From Pseudovibrio axinellae (GTDB taxonomy: Bacteria > Pseudomonadota > Alphaproteobacteria > Rhizobiales > Stappiaceae): a stretch of 64,000 bases of DNA. Shown here piece after piece: positions 1 to 8,935 of the stretch (position 1 is the first letter of the stretch; every line of letters starts with the position of its first letter). The notes under the pieces are model-generated. The model saw only the letters and a program-made list of their open reading frames with translations, was not told the origin of the DNA and ran no database searches. Made by a program: the position numbers and the translations under genes. The stretch covers positions 868,001 through 932,000 of the forward strand of contig NZ_FOFM01000001.1 in the NCBI RefSeq assembly GCF_900110875.1, written 5' to 3'.

Positions 1-1
1 T

Positions 2-1177
2 GGTATCGAGCAATTTGCTAAATGCATCGAACTTGACTTGACCGATCACCGCAGTGTTATCGAGTTCTGTCGGCTACACGACATCAATTTTGTCGTGATT
101 GGTCCCGAAGGTCCTTTGGTTGATGGCCTGTCGGATAGCCTCACACACGCTGAACTTTGCGTGTTTGGCCCCTCTTCTGCTGCAGCACGTTTGGAAGGCT
201 CAAAAGGCTTTACAAAGGATATGTGCGCAAGAGCCAACATTCCAACCGCAGCCTATGGTCGCTTTGATAATGCGGAAGCGGCGAAAGCCTATACGCGTAA
301 GCAAGATATGCCGATTGTTGTAAAAGCCGACGGACTTGCTGCGGGTAAAGGCGTCATTATTGCAATGACCATGCAAGAGGCGCTTGATGCGATCGACAGC
401 TGTTTTGATGGAGCCTTTGGTGATGCCGGTGCTGAAGTTGTTGTTGAAGAGTTTCTTGAAGGTGAAGAAGCCAGCTTCTTTGTTCTTTCTGACGGAGTAA
501 ATGCTCTGCCTTTGGCAACTGCGCAGGACCATAAGCGGGCCTTTGATGGCGATGAAGGGCCTAACACAGGCGGCATGGGCGCTTACTCCCCTGCACCTGT
601 CATGACCGATGACATGACAGAGCGGGTAATGGAAGAAATCATTCGCCCCACCATTACAGATATGAAAGCTCAAGGCTGCCCGTTCAAAGGCGTGCTTTAT
701 GCTGGCCTGATGATCACCAAGGACGGCCCAAAGCTGATTGAGTATAATGTGCGTTTTGGGGACCCTGAATGTCAGGTTCTGATGATGCGCCTAAAAACAG
801 ACCTGCTGCCAATTCTTCTTGGCTGTGCGGAGGGTACGCTGGATCTGGTTGACGCTGAATGGCACAATGACCCTGCAATCACTGTTGTTATGGCGACCAA
901 CGGCTATCCTGGTTCCTATGACAAGCACAGCGAGATTAAAGGTGTAAATGAGGCTGCTCACGACCCAGATGTTGAAATTTTCCATGCAGGCACTGTGTCA
1001 AATGATGGAAAGTTGCTGGCGAATGGTGGTCGTGTGTTGAACATTACTGCACGCGCTGCAACCGTTTCACAAGCACGCGAAAAAGCATATGCCGCAGTTG
1101 AGAAAATTGACTGGCCACAAGGTTTTTATCGCAAAGACATCGGCTGGCGGGCAGTAGAGCGCGAGCAACAGAACTAA
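2..1177 (+). CDS. purD: Phosphoribosylamine-glycine ligase, 5' end outside window
   Basis: GARS ligates glycine to 5-phosphoribosylamine using ATP, the second step of purine synthesis, in the cytoplasm. The reading frame is open from base 2, so the gene starts before the window. About 391 residues are visible against a usual length near 425, so roughly 30 N-terminal residues are missing. ATP-grasp features are clear: [13 protein letters not shown], the [15 protein letters not shown] loop, and the late metal-binding stretch [12 protein letters not shown]. The TTG at 38 lies inside the conserved N-terminal domain and is not a start. A Rho-independent terminator follows at 1211. Confidence 0.96.
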   Translation, partial: GIEQFAKCIELDLTDHRSVIEFCRLHDINFVVIGPEGPLVDGLSDSLTHAELCVFGPSSAAARLEGSKGFTKDMCARANIPTAAYGRFDNAEAAKAYTRKQDMPIVVKADGLAAGKGVIIAMTMQEALDAIDSCFDGAFGDAGAEVVVEEFLEGEEASFFVLSDGVNALPLATAQDHKRAFDGDEGPNTGGMGAYSPAPVMTDDMTERVMEEIIRPTITDMKAQGCPFKGVLYAGLMITKDGPKLIEYNVRFGDPECQVLMMRLKTDLLPILLGCAEGTLDLVDAEWHNDPAITVVMATNGYPGSYDKHSEIKGVNEAAHDPDVEIFHAGTVSNDGKLLANGGRVLNITARAATVSQAREKAYAAVEKIDWPQGFYRKDIGWRAVEREQQN

Positions 1178-1210
1178 CCTGCCATTTTCAGGCACCAAGA
1201 ACAGGTATTG

Positions 1211-1237
1211 GAGCGGCTCATTCAGCCGCTCTTTTTT
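1211..1237 (+). terminator. Terminator of purD
   Basis: GAGCGGCT (1211-1218) pairs with AGCCGCTC (1224-1231) around a 5-base loop, and a T-run follows directly. It lies 33 bases after the purD stop. Confidence 0.85.
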
Positions 1238-1253
1238 ATGCAGAATGGCGGAT

Positions 1254-1285
1254 AAAAAAAGTCCTCCGAAGCAAGCTTCGGAGGA
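1254..1285 (-). terminator. Terminator reading on the minus strand
   Basis: TCCTCCGAAGC (1262-1272) and GCTTCGGAGGA (1275-1285) form an 11-bp stem. On the minus strand the stem is followed by seven T (A-run 1254-1260). The nearest minus-strand gene, the LuxR gene, ends about 300 bases upstream at 1594, so it ends either a long 3' UTR or a small RNA. Confidence 0.75.
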
Positions 1286-1593
1286 GTTGTAATTTGCTAC
1301 ACTATTCGTTCGGGCAACGACAGCCTGTGCCCCAACCATCAGATCAAATTAATAAACTACAACAAGCACCTACATGAAGCGCAAAATGTGTCACGCAGGG
1401 GCCAAAGTGTAACCTCCAGCAAGCGTAAGTATGCATAAATGCAAGGCTCACAACAATGGGGGATTTTCCCTGAGTGGCAAATGCTGAAGAGTTCAAAAGC
1501 GCTGTTTTCTGTGTTTTCTCCGTCGGGCACACTTTAGGTACGGTATACTGCGTACTTCGAAAAGCGTACTAAACCTGCTTTGGGCAATTTATT
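1286..1593. other. Intergenic stretch without a recognised gene
   Basis: This is the 308 bases between the minus-strand terminator and the 3' end of the LuxR gene. The only longer ORF, on the minus strand at 1344-1532, has no recognisable protein character. Partial inverted repeats occur near 1538-1570 (GTAC-rich), with no assigned role. Confidence 0.4.
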
Positions 1594-2367
1594 TCACGGT
1601 GAAAGCAACTGGAAGGTCATTGCACGTGCAACAGCATGTGTACGATTGGTCACATGCAGCTTCTTGCAGGCTCGTTTAATGTGATGCTCTACAGTTTTTT
1701 CAGAGAGAGAGAGAATATGTGCAATCTCTTTATTTGTTCTTCCCGCCGTCAACCAAAGAAGACACTCATGCTCGCGCGGCGAAAAACCAAAAAAATCACT
1801 GAGCGTGTCGGGTTCCTGCACATAAGAATGAAAAATCTCCAATGCACCTTTTAAGATTGGGTACTTGGCAACCATCTGGCTCTCAAACCCCAATTGCGTG
1901 CTTTCACAGGACGCAAAACTTGCCCCACCGATCAAGTGGTTGTTCGTACATTCAAGCGGAATAGTCACGCCGTACTTTAACCCGGCAGAATTGAGGTCGC
2001 AGAAAAAGTCCTGATCAACTTTCTCTGTGGGGCTGACAGTATAATCAGTCCAGAGTTGATCCTGCTTTTGACCACTTAACAGATGGTCCATACCTGGATC
2101 TTTAAAGTAATAATGATTACTGTTGTAGTGGTCGAGCCAGTCAAGGGAATGGTTGGACAGGCAAACCGGCTGACGATCATCCACACGTCCTTCAACGCGC
2201 GGCACGATGATATAGGCCCCTTTTTCGAAACCAAGATGCGCAGCAAATTTTGTCAGTTCATCCCAGCGGCTCTGCACACTAGAGCAGTTCCATAGCCCTT
2301 GAGTAAATTGTATAAGATTACTGTCCATACTCGCCAGATTGCCCATGGAATAGTTCATAATCTCCAC
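1594..2367 (-). CDS. LuxR-family transcriptional regulator (autoinducer-binding domain, solo)
   Basis: A 257-residue regulator with an N-terminal autoinducer-binding domain (about residues 20-175) and a C-terminal LuxR/GerE helix-turn-helix (about 195-250, containing REHECLLWLTAGRTNKEIA). The ligand pocket keeps typical positions: W77, Y81, D90-P91, W106 and G133. Such proteins bind acyl-homoserine lactones or related signals and control transcription. There is no luxI synthase in the window, so it is a solo or its synthase is elsewhere. It faces away from the patatin-fdhD operon, and the two share a 195-base upstream region (2368-2562). Start taken at the first ATG; M4 or M8 are alternatives. 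Confidence 0.9.
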   Translation of the reverse strand: MEIMNYSMGNLASMDSNLIQFTQGLWNCSSVQSRWDELTKFAAHLGFEKGAYIIVPRVEGRVDDRQPVCLSNHSLDWLDHYNSNHYYFKDPGMDHLLSGQKQDQLWTDYTVSPTEKVDQDFFCDLNSAGLKYGVTIPLECTNNHLIGGASFASCESTQLGFESQMVAKYPILKGALEIFHSYVQEPDTLSDFFGFSPREHECLLWLTAGRTNKEIAHILSLSEKTVEHHIKRACKKLHVTNRTHAVARAMTFQLLSP

Positions 2368-2562
2368 CGTGCGTTTGGAACTACAAAGCTGAAGATTAAG
2401 TTGTACAGCTTTGCAGTCAATGAACCAATTGATAGGCTTGCTTCACTCCCAGTATCTTGCTTCTTAGAGATCGCCGCTTATGATTATTACCGTATTTTGC
2501 GTGGCTTTCAATTGGAAAGCAGGCAAGAACACTTATATTTTATTGATAGATAATGAAGGGTC

Positions 2563-3417
2563 ATGTGTTCAATGAATAGTCCTAGGATTGGCATTGCCCT
2601 TGGTGGCGGAGGTGCACGGGGCCTCTCTCACATTCCTGTTTTACAAGCGCTCGATGACATGGGCATTACGCCGCATGCCATAACCGGCACTTCGATTGGT
2701 GCTCTGATCGGCGCCGCCTATGCCGGAGGTATGAGCGGGGATCAGCTTGAGGCCTTCACTCTTGAAACTCTTGGGGAATGGAAAAAAGTGTTGGGCAAGC
2801 TTGTGGAAGTAAGCATGCCCAAACGTTTTAAGGATTTGCTTGGTGGAAAATCTCGTTTGGGGCAGTTTGATTCAAAACGCGTGCTTGAGGTTTTCATCGG
2901 CAATGCGTTGAAGCATGACTTTTCTGAGCTGGATATCCCGTTTCAAGCCATTGCAGCTGACTACTTTAAGGCAGAGGAAGTTCGCTTTAGTGAAGGGAAC
3001 TTAATCGATGCGGTTTCAGCAAGCATCGCAATTCCTTTTGTCTTCAAGCCTGTGCACTTGAACAACACCGTTCTTATCGATGGAGGTGTTGTTAATCCCC
3101 TACCATTTGATGTGTTGCCGGACGACTGTGATCTGGTAATTGCCGTTGACGTGGTGGGAACGCCCAAAAGAGATGACAAACGCCTCCTGCCAAGTGCGAC
3201 CGAAAGCGTATTTGGCGCAACACAAATTCTTATGCGGACCATTTCTCAGGAAAAACTGAAGATCCGGGAACCTGACCTCTCTATTTTCCCAAACATAAAA
3301 CAATATCAAGTACTTGATTTCTTAAAAGCCCGCGAGATCTTAGAGGACAGCGCCTCTTTGCGGGACATGGTGAAGGTTGAGCTTGACCAGAAGATCGAGA
3401 ACTACCTAAGCTCATAG
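2563..3417 (+). CDS. Patatin-like phospholipase (RssA type)
   Basis: A 284-residue serine lipid acyl hydrolase of the bacterial patatin/RssA family. The oxyanion loop GGGGARG lies at residues 14-20, the nucleophile elbow GTSIG at 42-46 (Ser44), and the catalytic DGG at about 173-175, completing the Ser-Asp dyad. It is probably cytoplasmic or membrane-associated, as no signal peptide is seen. The start at 2563 or the ATG at 2572 cannot be separated: the GAAGGG Shine-Dalgarno lies close to the first and about 11 bases from the second. fdhD begins 9 bases after the stop, so the two are probably co-transcribed. Confidence 0.9.
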   Translation: MCSMNSPRIGIALGGGGARGLSHIPVLQALDDMGITPHAITGTSIGALIGAAYAGGMSGDQLEAFTLETLGEWKKVLGKLVEVSMPKRFKDLLGGKSRLGQFDSKRVLEVFIGNALKHDFSELDIPFQAIAADYFKAEEVRFSEGNLIDAVSASIAIPFVFKPVHLNNTVLIDGGVVNPLPFDVLPDDCDLVIAVDVVGTPKRDDKRLLPSATESVFGATQILMRTISQEKLKIREPDLSIFPNIKQYQVLDFLKAREILEDSASLRDMVKVELDQKIENYLSS

Positions 3418-3426
3418 GAAGCAAAA

Positions 3427-4200
3427 TTGAAAAAAGTGGAGTCTGGGGTGTCTATTCTGGACCCTGAGCAACAAACATTGAGTGATAACAATAGAAAACT
3501 GCCGCCTGAAGCTCCGATCGCGATAACGCTGAACGGCGAAGGTTTTGCTGTGTTTATGGCAACGCCTGAGGACCTTGAGGACTTTGCCGCTGGTTTTGCC
3601 ATTAGCGAGTCAATCGTTTCAAACTTTAGCGATGTACTGGCCATCACGCTGCATGAATACGGTCACGAAGGAAAAAGCGTCAACCTGCAGATTGATGATG
3701 AGCTGTTCTTTGTAGCCCTTAAGCGCAGACGTCTTATGACTGGAACCTCCGGTTGCGGTTTATGTGGGCTGGACAGTATTCGTGCTGCCCTGCGCACGCT
3801 CACGCCGCTTTCTCCCCACCCAGCCCCAACGACACAGAGCATTGGTGCCACTTTTGAAGCGATGCAGTCCAAGCAAACGCTCAATGGCATCTACGGGGGC
3901 GGTCTGCACGCTGCTGCAATATGCTGCGAAGACAATATCTTGGAGGTGCGCGAGGATATTGGCCGCCATAACGCAATGGACAAAGCGCTAGGGGCCGGCC
4001 TGCGCAGCGGTAAGCCGTTTGATATGGTTATCACGACAAGCCGGTGCAGTTCCGATCTGGTGCAAAAGGCGGTCAGTGCGCGTGTGGGAACGCTTGCCGT
4101 CATGGCAACGCCCAGCGATTTGGCTGTAAAACTTGCCCAAGAGAATTGTTTAAATCTTTATAGTTGCAACCGTGGATACAGCTTCACACGCTACAGCTAG
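3427..4200 (+). CDS. fdhD: Formate dehydrogenase accessory sulfurtransferase FdhD
   Basis: FdhD moves sulfur from a cysteine desulfurase onto the molybdenum cofactor of formate-dehydrogenase-type enzymes. The sequence shows the family's CxxC loop, GTSGCGLCG with C110 and C113, and the later motif VREDIGRHNAMDK. Its 257 residues match the usual size. The start is the TTG at 3427, placed 5 bases after AGGAAG. It lies between the patatin gene and a YdeP-type molybdoenzyme, its likely client, which starts 46 bases downstream. Confidence 0.95.
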   Translation: MKKVESGVSILDPEQQTLSDNNRKLPPEAPIAITLNGEGFAVFMATPEDLEDFAAGFAISESIVSNFSDVLAITLHEYGHEGKSVNLQIDDELFFVALKRRRLMTGTSGCGLCGLDSIRAALRTLTPLSPHPAPTTQSIGATFEAMQSKQTLNGIYGGGLHAAAICCEDNILEVREDIGRHNAMDKALGAGLRSGKPFDMVITTSRCSSDLVQKAVSARVGTLAVMATPSDLAVKLAQENCLNLYSCNRGYSFTRYS

Positions 4201-4246
4201 CCTCTGATTATTTTCGTAGGCGATTTGAAAGCCTGAGGAGGCTGGC

Positions 4247-6541
4247 GTGTCTGACAAAATTATTGTAAAAAAACCAATGGCTTCAGCCGGTGGTTGGGGA
4301 GCTGTTTGGAGCTGTGGTCAGGCACTTTTGCAAAGCACGTCGATTCCTTCAAGTTTCAAGACAGTTCTTAAAACCAATCAGCCTGACGGGTTTGTGTGCC
4401 CGGGGTGTGCTTGGGGTGTCCCCGAGGAGCCTAGCTCTATCGAATTTTGCGAGAACGGTGTGAAAGCGGTCGCTCGTGAAATTTGCGAAAACCGGGTCAC
4501 GGAGCCATTCCTTCAAGAGTTTACGGTCTCCGAGCTACAGACATTTTCCGACTTTGACCTTGAAGATCAAGGGCGTCTAACAACACCTTTGCGCTACAAC
4601 AGGATGACAGATCGCTACAGCGAAATCACTTGGGCTGAGGCCTTCAAGGAAATCGGAGCCGAGCTACGCGCTCTGAAAGAGCGGAAAGAGGCGGTGTTTT
4701 ACGCCTCTGGACGCACCAGCAATGAAGCAGCCTTCCTTTATCAGCTGTTTGGCCGCCTTTACGGCACCAATAACTTCCCATCAAGCACAGATATGTGCCA
4801 TGAAGCCAGCCACATTGCGCTGGAGGAAGCAATCGGTAGCAGTTTCGGCACTGTACGGCTCGAAGACTTTGCCAAGTCCGATGCGATATTTATATTTGGC
4901 CATAATCCTGGGTCTAACCATCCGCGCATGCTCAATGAACTGCGCAGCGCAAATCGGCGCGGTGCCCAAGTGGTCTCCTTCAACCCGCTTAAAGAGTGTG
5001 GGCTTGAGCGTTTTTCCGACCCGAAAAACCAATTGGAAATGATGCGGTTCGGGTCCACCCCAATTGCAAGTCACTTTTTCACCCCCAAGTCGGGCGGGGA
5101 TATGGCAGCCGTGCGCGGAATGGCGAAAGCGATCCTGACGTGGGAATATGAGCGCATTCTTACTCACAGCCTCATCGACAGGGTGTTTATTGAAGAAAAC
5201 TGCAACGGGTTTGAAAGCTACGAAAAGGCCATTGAACTTACGCCATGGAAAGATATTGAGGACCAATCTGGCTTAACACGCGATGAGATTGAACAAGCGG
5301 CGCTGATTTACGTGCAAGCAGACCGCCCCATCATCACATGGGGGACAGGCCTCAGCCAACACAAACACTCGGTTGCAAGCCTGCGCGAAATCATGAACTT
5401 GTTGTTGCTGTGCGGCAATATTGGCAAGCTGGGAGCTGGCGCTTGCCCAATGCTGGGACACTCTAATGCGCAAGGTATGCGCCGGATGGGTGTCAGCTCC
5501 TCACCGCAAGAGTCTTTTCTTGAGTCGTTGGAGCAGGTGTTCAACTTTGAAGTGCTTAAGGACGATGGAGCAGGCGCGGCTGCGACCGTTAAGCTGATGA
5601 ATGAAAACAAGGTGCGGATCTTCCTTGGGCTTGGAGGAAACTTTACCCGTGCGGCACCAGACACAGACCTGACAGAAGAGGCAATGCGTAAATGTCGCCT
5701 CACTGTGCATATTGCAACTAAACTGAACCGAAGCCATTTAATGCCCGGGTCTTTGTCCTACATCTTACCTTGTCTGGGGCGTACAGAGGTTGATGAGCAG
5801 CGCATGGGTGAGCAGCTGGTAAGCGTGGAGGATTTGTTTTCCAAGGTCCGCGCCTCCTACGGTTTCCGTCCTCCAGCATCTGAGAGTTTGAAGTCTGAGG
5901 TCGCAATCATTTGTGGGCTTGCCCGTGCAACTTTGGGCAACAAGGACGTGAACTGGTCCACAATGGAGAGTGACTACGACCACATCAGGGAGAAAATTGA
6001 AGAGGTTCTCTCCGGTTTCACTGGGTTTAACAGCCAGCTCCGCTCTCCAAGCGGGTTTGATGCAAGTCCGCGTCATTCAGGAGGCACTTGGGCAACAGGG
6101 TCCGGCAGAGCAATGTTCTCTGGCTATCCACTCCCACTTGCAACTACACTGCAAAAGACAGCTAAGGCGAAAAAGCTGACATTCACGTTGCAAAGCATAC
6201 GTTCTATTGACCAGTTCAACACGAGTGTACATAGCCAAAATGACCGTTACAGAGGGATTTTTGGTGGACGCAAGGTGGTGTTCATTAACCCGACTGATAT
6301 GCGTCGCGCAGGACTTGCGGCAGGGGCGAAAGTGGATATTGCAACTATAAGCGAAGACGGCAGGAACCGACGCGCACTGGACTTCCAGATCGTGCCCTAT
6401 GAGATCCCAGAGGGAAGCATTGCCTCCTATTTTCCTGAGGTCAACGTGCTGTTTCCTGTCTACTCAACTGGCGATCAATCAGGAACGCCAACTAGCAAGG
6501 CCATTCCTGTGGTTTTGACCAAATCTCGCAGGCGAACGTAA
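4247..6541 (+). CDS. FdhF/YdeP-family molybdopterin oxidoreductase, alpha subunit
   Basis: A 764-residue cytoplasmic oxidoreductase of the formate-dehydrogenase-like YdeP family. The N-terminus carries the family signature GGWGAVWSCGQAL and the cysteines of VCPGCAW (C51, C54). A cysteine in STDMCHEAS (C184) occupies the position used as molybdenum ligand (Cys or Sec) in formate dehydrogenases. The C-terminal part is the molydopterin dinucleotide-binding beta-barrel region. GTG start after GAGGAGG. No beta or gamma subunit is nearby, as is usual in this family. The physiological substrate of the family is uncertain; E. coli YdeP is linked to acid resistance. Confidence 0.9.
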   Translation: MSDKIIVKKPMASAGGWGAVWSCGQALLQSTSIPSSFKTVLKTNQPDGFVCPGCAWGVPEEPSSIEFCENGVKAVAREICENRVTEPFLQEFTVSELQTFSDFDLEDQGRLTTPLRYNRMTDRYSEITWAEAFKEIGAELRALKERKEAVFYASGRTSNEAAFLYQLFGRLYGTNNFPSSTDMCHEASHIALEEAIGSSFGTVRLEDFAKSDAIFIFGHNPGSNHPRMLNELRSANRRGAQVVSFNPLKECGLERFSDPKNQLEMMRFGSTPIASHFFTPKSGGDMAAVRGMAKAILTWEYERILTHSLIDRVFIEENCNGFESYEKAIELTPWKDIEDQSGLTRDEIEQAALIYVQADRPIITWGTGLSQHKHSVASLREIMNLLLLCGNIGKLGAGACPMLGHSNAQGMRRMGVSSSPQESFLESLEQVFNFEVLKDDGAGAAATVKLMNENKVRIFLGLGGNFTRAAPDTDLTEEAMRKCRLTVHIATKLNRSHLMPGSLSYILPCLGRTEVDEQRMGEQLVSVEDLFSKVRASYGFRPPASESLKSEVAIICGLARATLGNKDVNWSTMESDYDHIREKIEEVLSGFTGFNSQLRSPSGFDASPRHSGGTWATGSGRAMFSGYPLPLATTLQKTAKAKKLTFTLQSIRSIDQFNTSVHSQNDRYRGIFGGRKVVFINPTDMRRAGLAAGAKVDIATISEDGRNRRALDFQIVPYEIPEGSIASYFPEVNVLFPVYSTGDQSGTPTSKAIPVVLTKSRRRT

Positions 6542-6564
6542 CATCACATGAGCCCGCTTACGGT

Positions 6565-7674
6565 TTACATGCTCTCAATTTCGGCAAAGTCAATCAGCTT
6601 GTGCAGGTAGGGGAGAAGGTCCAGATTTTTGCTGGCGACCCATTCATCATTGTAAAGTGTGTCGAGATACCGCTCTCCACCGTCACAAATGAGGGTCACA
6701 ATCGAACCTTCCTGTTTGTTTTGCATCATTTCTCTGGCCAATGCCAAAGAGCCATAAAGGTTCGTCCCTGTTGAACCTCCGCACTTGCGCAGGATAACGC
6801 CCTCTAACCAACGGATCGTGGCGATGCTGGCGGCGTCAGGAACATCAATCATCCGGTCAATCACATCAGGCATGAATGAGGGTTCAACTCTTGGTCTGCC
6901 AATCCCCTCAATCAGGGATGATTTGTGCCTGACAATGTTTGGGTCTCTGTTGCGATAGAACTCATGGAACACGGAGTTTTCTGGGTCAACGACACATAGT
7001 TGAGTGTTGGAATACTCCTCAATATGAAGCCTGATATAGCGCCCGATCGTGGCTGAGGTGCCACCTGTTCCAGCGCTCGTCACAACCCAGTTTGGAGCTG
7101 GAAAGCGTTCCCGGCTCATCTGCGAAAAGAGACTTTGTGCAATGTTATTGTTTCCGCGCCAATCTGTGGCCCGCTCTGCATAGGTAAACTGGTCCATATA
7201 GTGACCGCCCAGTTCCTTTGCCAAGCGTTCGGCTTCACAGTAGATCTGGCTGGGCTCCACCAGATGCACCTCGCCCCCAAGCGCCTCTATTTCTCTTATT
7301 TTTTCCGAGGCTGTTGCCTTGGGGGCAACGGCTATGAACCGGCTGCCAATAAGGCGTGCGAAATAGGCTTCTGAGATCGCGGTCGAGCCGGAGGAGGCTT
7401 CCACAATCACAGTACCTTCACTAATCCAACCATTGCAGATGCCATAGAGCAGTAAAGAACGCGCCAGCCGATGTTTAAGGCTCCCACTGGGGTGGGCGCT
7501 TTCATCCTTGAGGTAAAGATCAATACCCGCCTTTGCCAGCTTAGGAATTTCAAGCTTGATCAGGTTTGTATCGGCTGAACGCTGATAGTCCGCCTCAATG
7601 TTCTTTATGGCTTGTAAGGCCCATGCTATTTCAGCGGGGGTCCTGATGTTTTCGTGACTGTTTAACTCCAGCAT
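6565..7674 (-). CDS. PLP-dependent cysteine synthase-family protein (Cds1-like)
   Basis: A fold-type II PLP enzyme of about 369 residues. The Schiff-base lysine is K67 in SGSLKHR, the substrate loop is EASSGSTA, and the phosphate-binding glycine loop is TSAGTGGTSATIG. It resembles the stand-alone cysteine synthase-like/L-cysteine desulfhydrase (Cds1) group rather than biosynthetic CysK, so it may release sulfide from cysteine. The frame is open up to a GTG at 7776, but conservation begins near IEADYQRSADT, so I take the ATG at 7674; ATG 7710 is possible. It converges on the molybdoenzyme with only 23 bases between stops. Confidence 0.85.
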   Translation of the reverse strand: MLELNSHENIRTPAEIAWALQAIKNIEADYQRSADTNLIKLEIPKLAKAGIDLYLKDESAHPSGSLKHRLARSLLLYGICNGWISEGTVIVEASSGSTAISEAYFARLIGSRFIAVAPKATASEKIREIEALGGEVHLVEPSQIYCEAERLAKELGGHYMDQFTYAERATDWRGNNNIAQSLFSQMSRERFPAPNWVVTSAGTGGTSATIGRYIRLHIEEYSNTQLCVVDPENSVFHEFYRNRDPNIVRHKSSLIEGIGRPRVEPSFMPDVIDRMIDVPDAASIATIRWLEGVILRKCGGSTGTNLYGSLALAREMMQNKQEGSIVTLICDGGERYLDTLYNDEWVASKNLDLLPYLHKLIDFAEIESM

Positions 7675-7952
7675 TGTAACGCCTGACTTACCTTTGAAGC
7701 TCTCTACCATAAATGCGGCGCATCTCTTCCAGCCAAGCACGACCGGCGCCGCTCGGCTATTACATGGACCTAGCACAGCCGTGTAAAACAGAGAGTAAAG
7801 CAGACGCTGAAAATCAATAATTCTCGTAAATTATATTAGATACACCAGTATATTAAAGATAGCATCACGATCAATTGGGACATAAATCAGTCTACGTCGC
7901 ACCATCCTTACCGGCGTCACCAATCCTGCAGATCGCACATCTTACAGAGACC

Positions 7953-8693
7953 TTAACAAGGCGTTGAATTTTGCTGATTTCTATAGTCTGATGGCGTCAG
8001 ACCATAATACTTCTTGAAGATATTTGTGAAGGATGATGCATTCTCATAGCCAATCTCATAGGCTATTGACGAAATTGATTGATTGGATGACCTAAGCAGA
8101 ACCAAAGCTTGTTTGAGGCGAAGCTCTAGCTGCACCTGTTTTGGTGAATTACCAAAACAGGCTTTAAAATTCTTTTGCAGGCTGCTCACCGAAAACCCTT
8201 GTTCTTTCGCCAACTGCGAAATTCTGGAGTGATCCGGAAGTTGAGCTTTTACTTTCTCCAACCGTTTATCGACTGCATTTCTTGCAGATACACCGGTGTT
8301 CTGACTCGTCGCCAGCTCTAGGGCCGTGTTGAGAAGGAGCGATGTTTCGTGTGCGTTGACCTTCATGGTTTCTGCTTGAGAGACAAGGAAGGTCACATAC
8401 TTTTGAGCAAGGGTAGAAAGGTGCAGATGGCTGTCATTTGAAGCACGGAAAAACTGTGTGATCGCGGCCTTATCCCCCACATCAATGACTAGGAAACGGC
8501 TGCCGAAGGATGTTTCGCTGTCATGCAAGGTTTGGGGTGCGATGAGGCCAACAGAACCTACTTTCAATTCCTTGAAGTGACCGCCGATTTCTATATCCAT
8601 TGCGCCGTGCAGCGGAATAACCGCCTGAGCAAAGTCATGGCGATGCCCAAGTTCCAACTTGTCATATTCACGAATAACGGCTTGAAACGACAT
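7953..8693 (-). CDS. AraC-family transcriptional regulator
   Basis: A 246-residue regulator with an N-terminal cupin-like sensing half (HRHDFAQAVIPLHGAMDIEIGGH) and a C-terminal AraC double helix-turn-helix (about 150-240, ending SSIAYEIGYENASSFTNIFKKYYGLTPSDYR). It is divergent from the DMT transporter at 8936, with a 242-base shared upstream region, and probably controls that exporter. The effector is unknown. Length and motifs are normal. Confidence 0.92.
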   Translation of the reverse strand: MSFQAVIREYDKLELGHRHDFAQAVIPLHGAMDIEIGGHFKELKVGSVGLIAPQTLHDSETSFGSRFLVIDVGDKAAITQFFRASNDSHLHLSTLAQKYVTFLVSQAETMKVNAHETSLLLNTALELATSQNTGVSARNAVDKRLEKVKAQLPDHSRISQLAKEQGFSVSSLQKNFKACFGNSPKQVQLELRLKQALVLLRSSNQSISSIAYEIGYENASSFTNIFKKYYGLTPSDYRNQQNSTPC

Positions 8694-8935
8694 ATTGTAT
8701 TTCCACGTATCAGAAGGATACAGACCTATCGGCCTGATCGCCCTAAGCGAACCTTTCGCTCAGAGATATAACGTAGTTTTGAAAATCTCAAAAAGAAAAT
8801 CTATTTCCCATTTTGCCTAAGTGCATTTTCCGCAAAGTGGTTCAAGATCGACGCACTCATGCTGGCACCACCTGCCCCACTTTGGCTTTGGTATCAGACC
8901 AACTTACAAGACCTTGTTTTTAGGCAGACTTTCAC

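Noticed and set aside
38-1177. purD start at the TTG at 38
   Set aside because: The frame is open and homologous from base 2; the real start is outside the window.
1538-1570. lux box near the GTAC-rich palindromes
   Set aside because: The inverted repeats are imperfect and lie downstream of the LuxR gene, not at a promoter.
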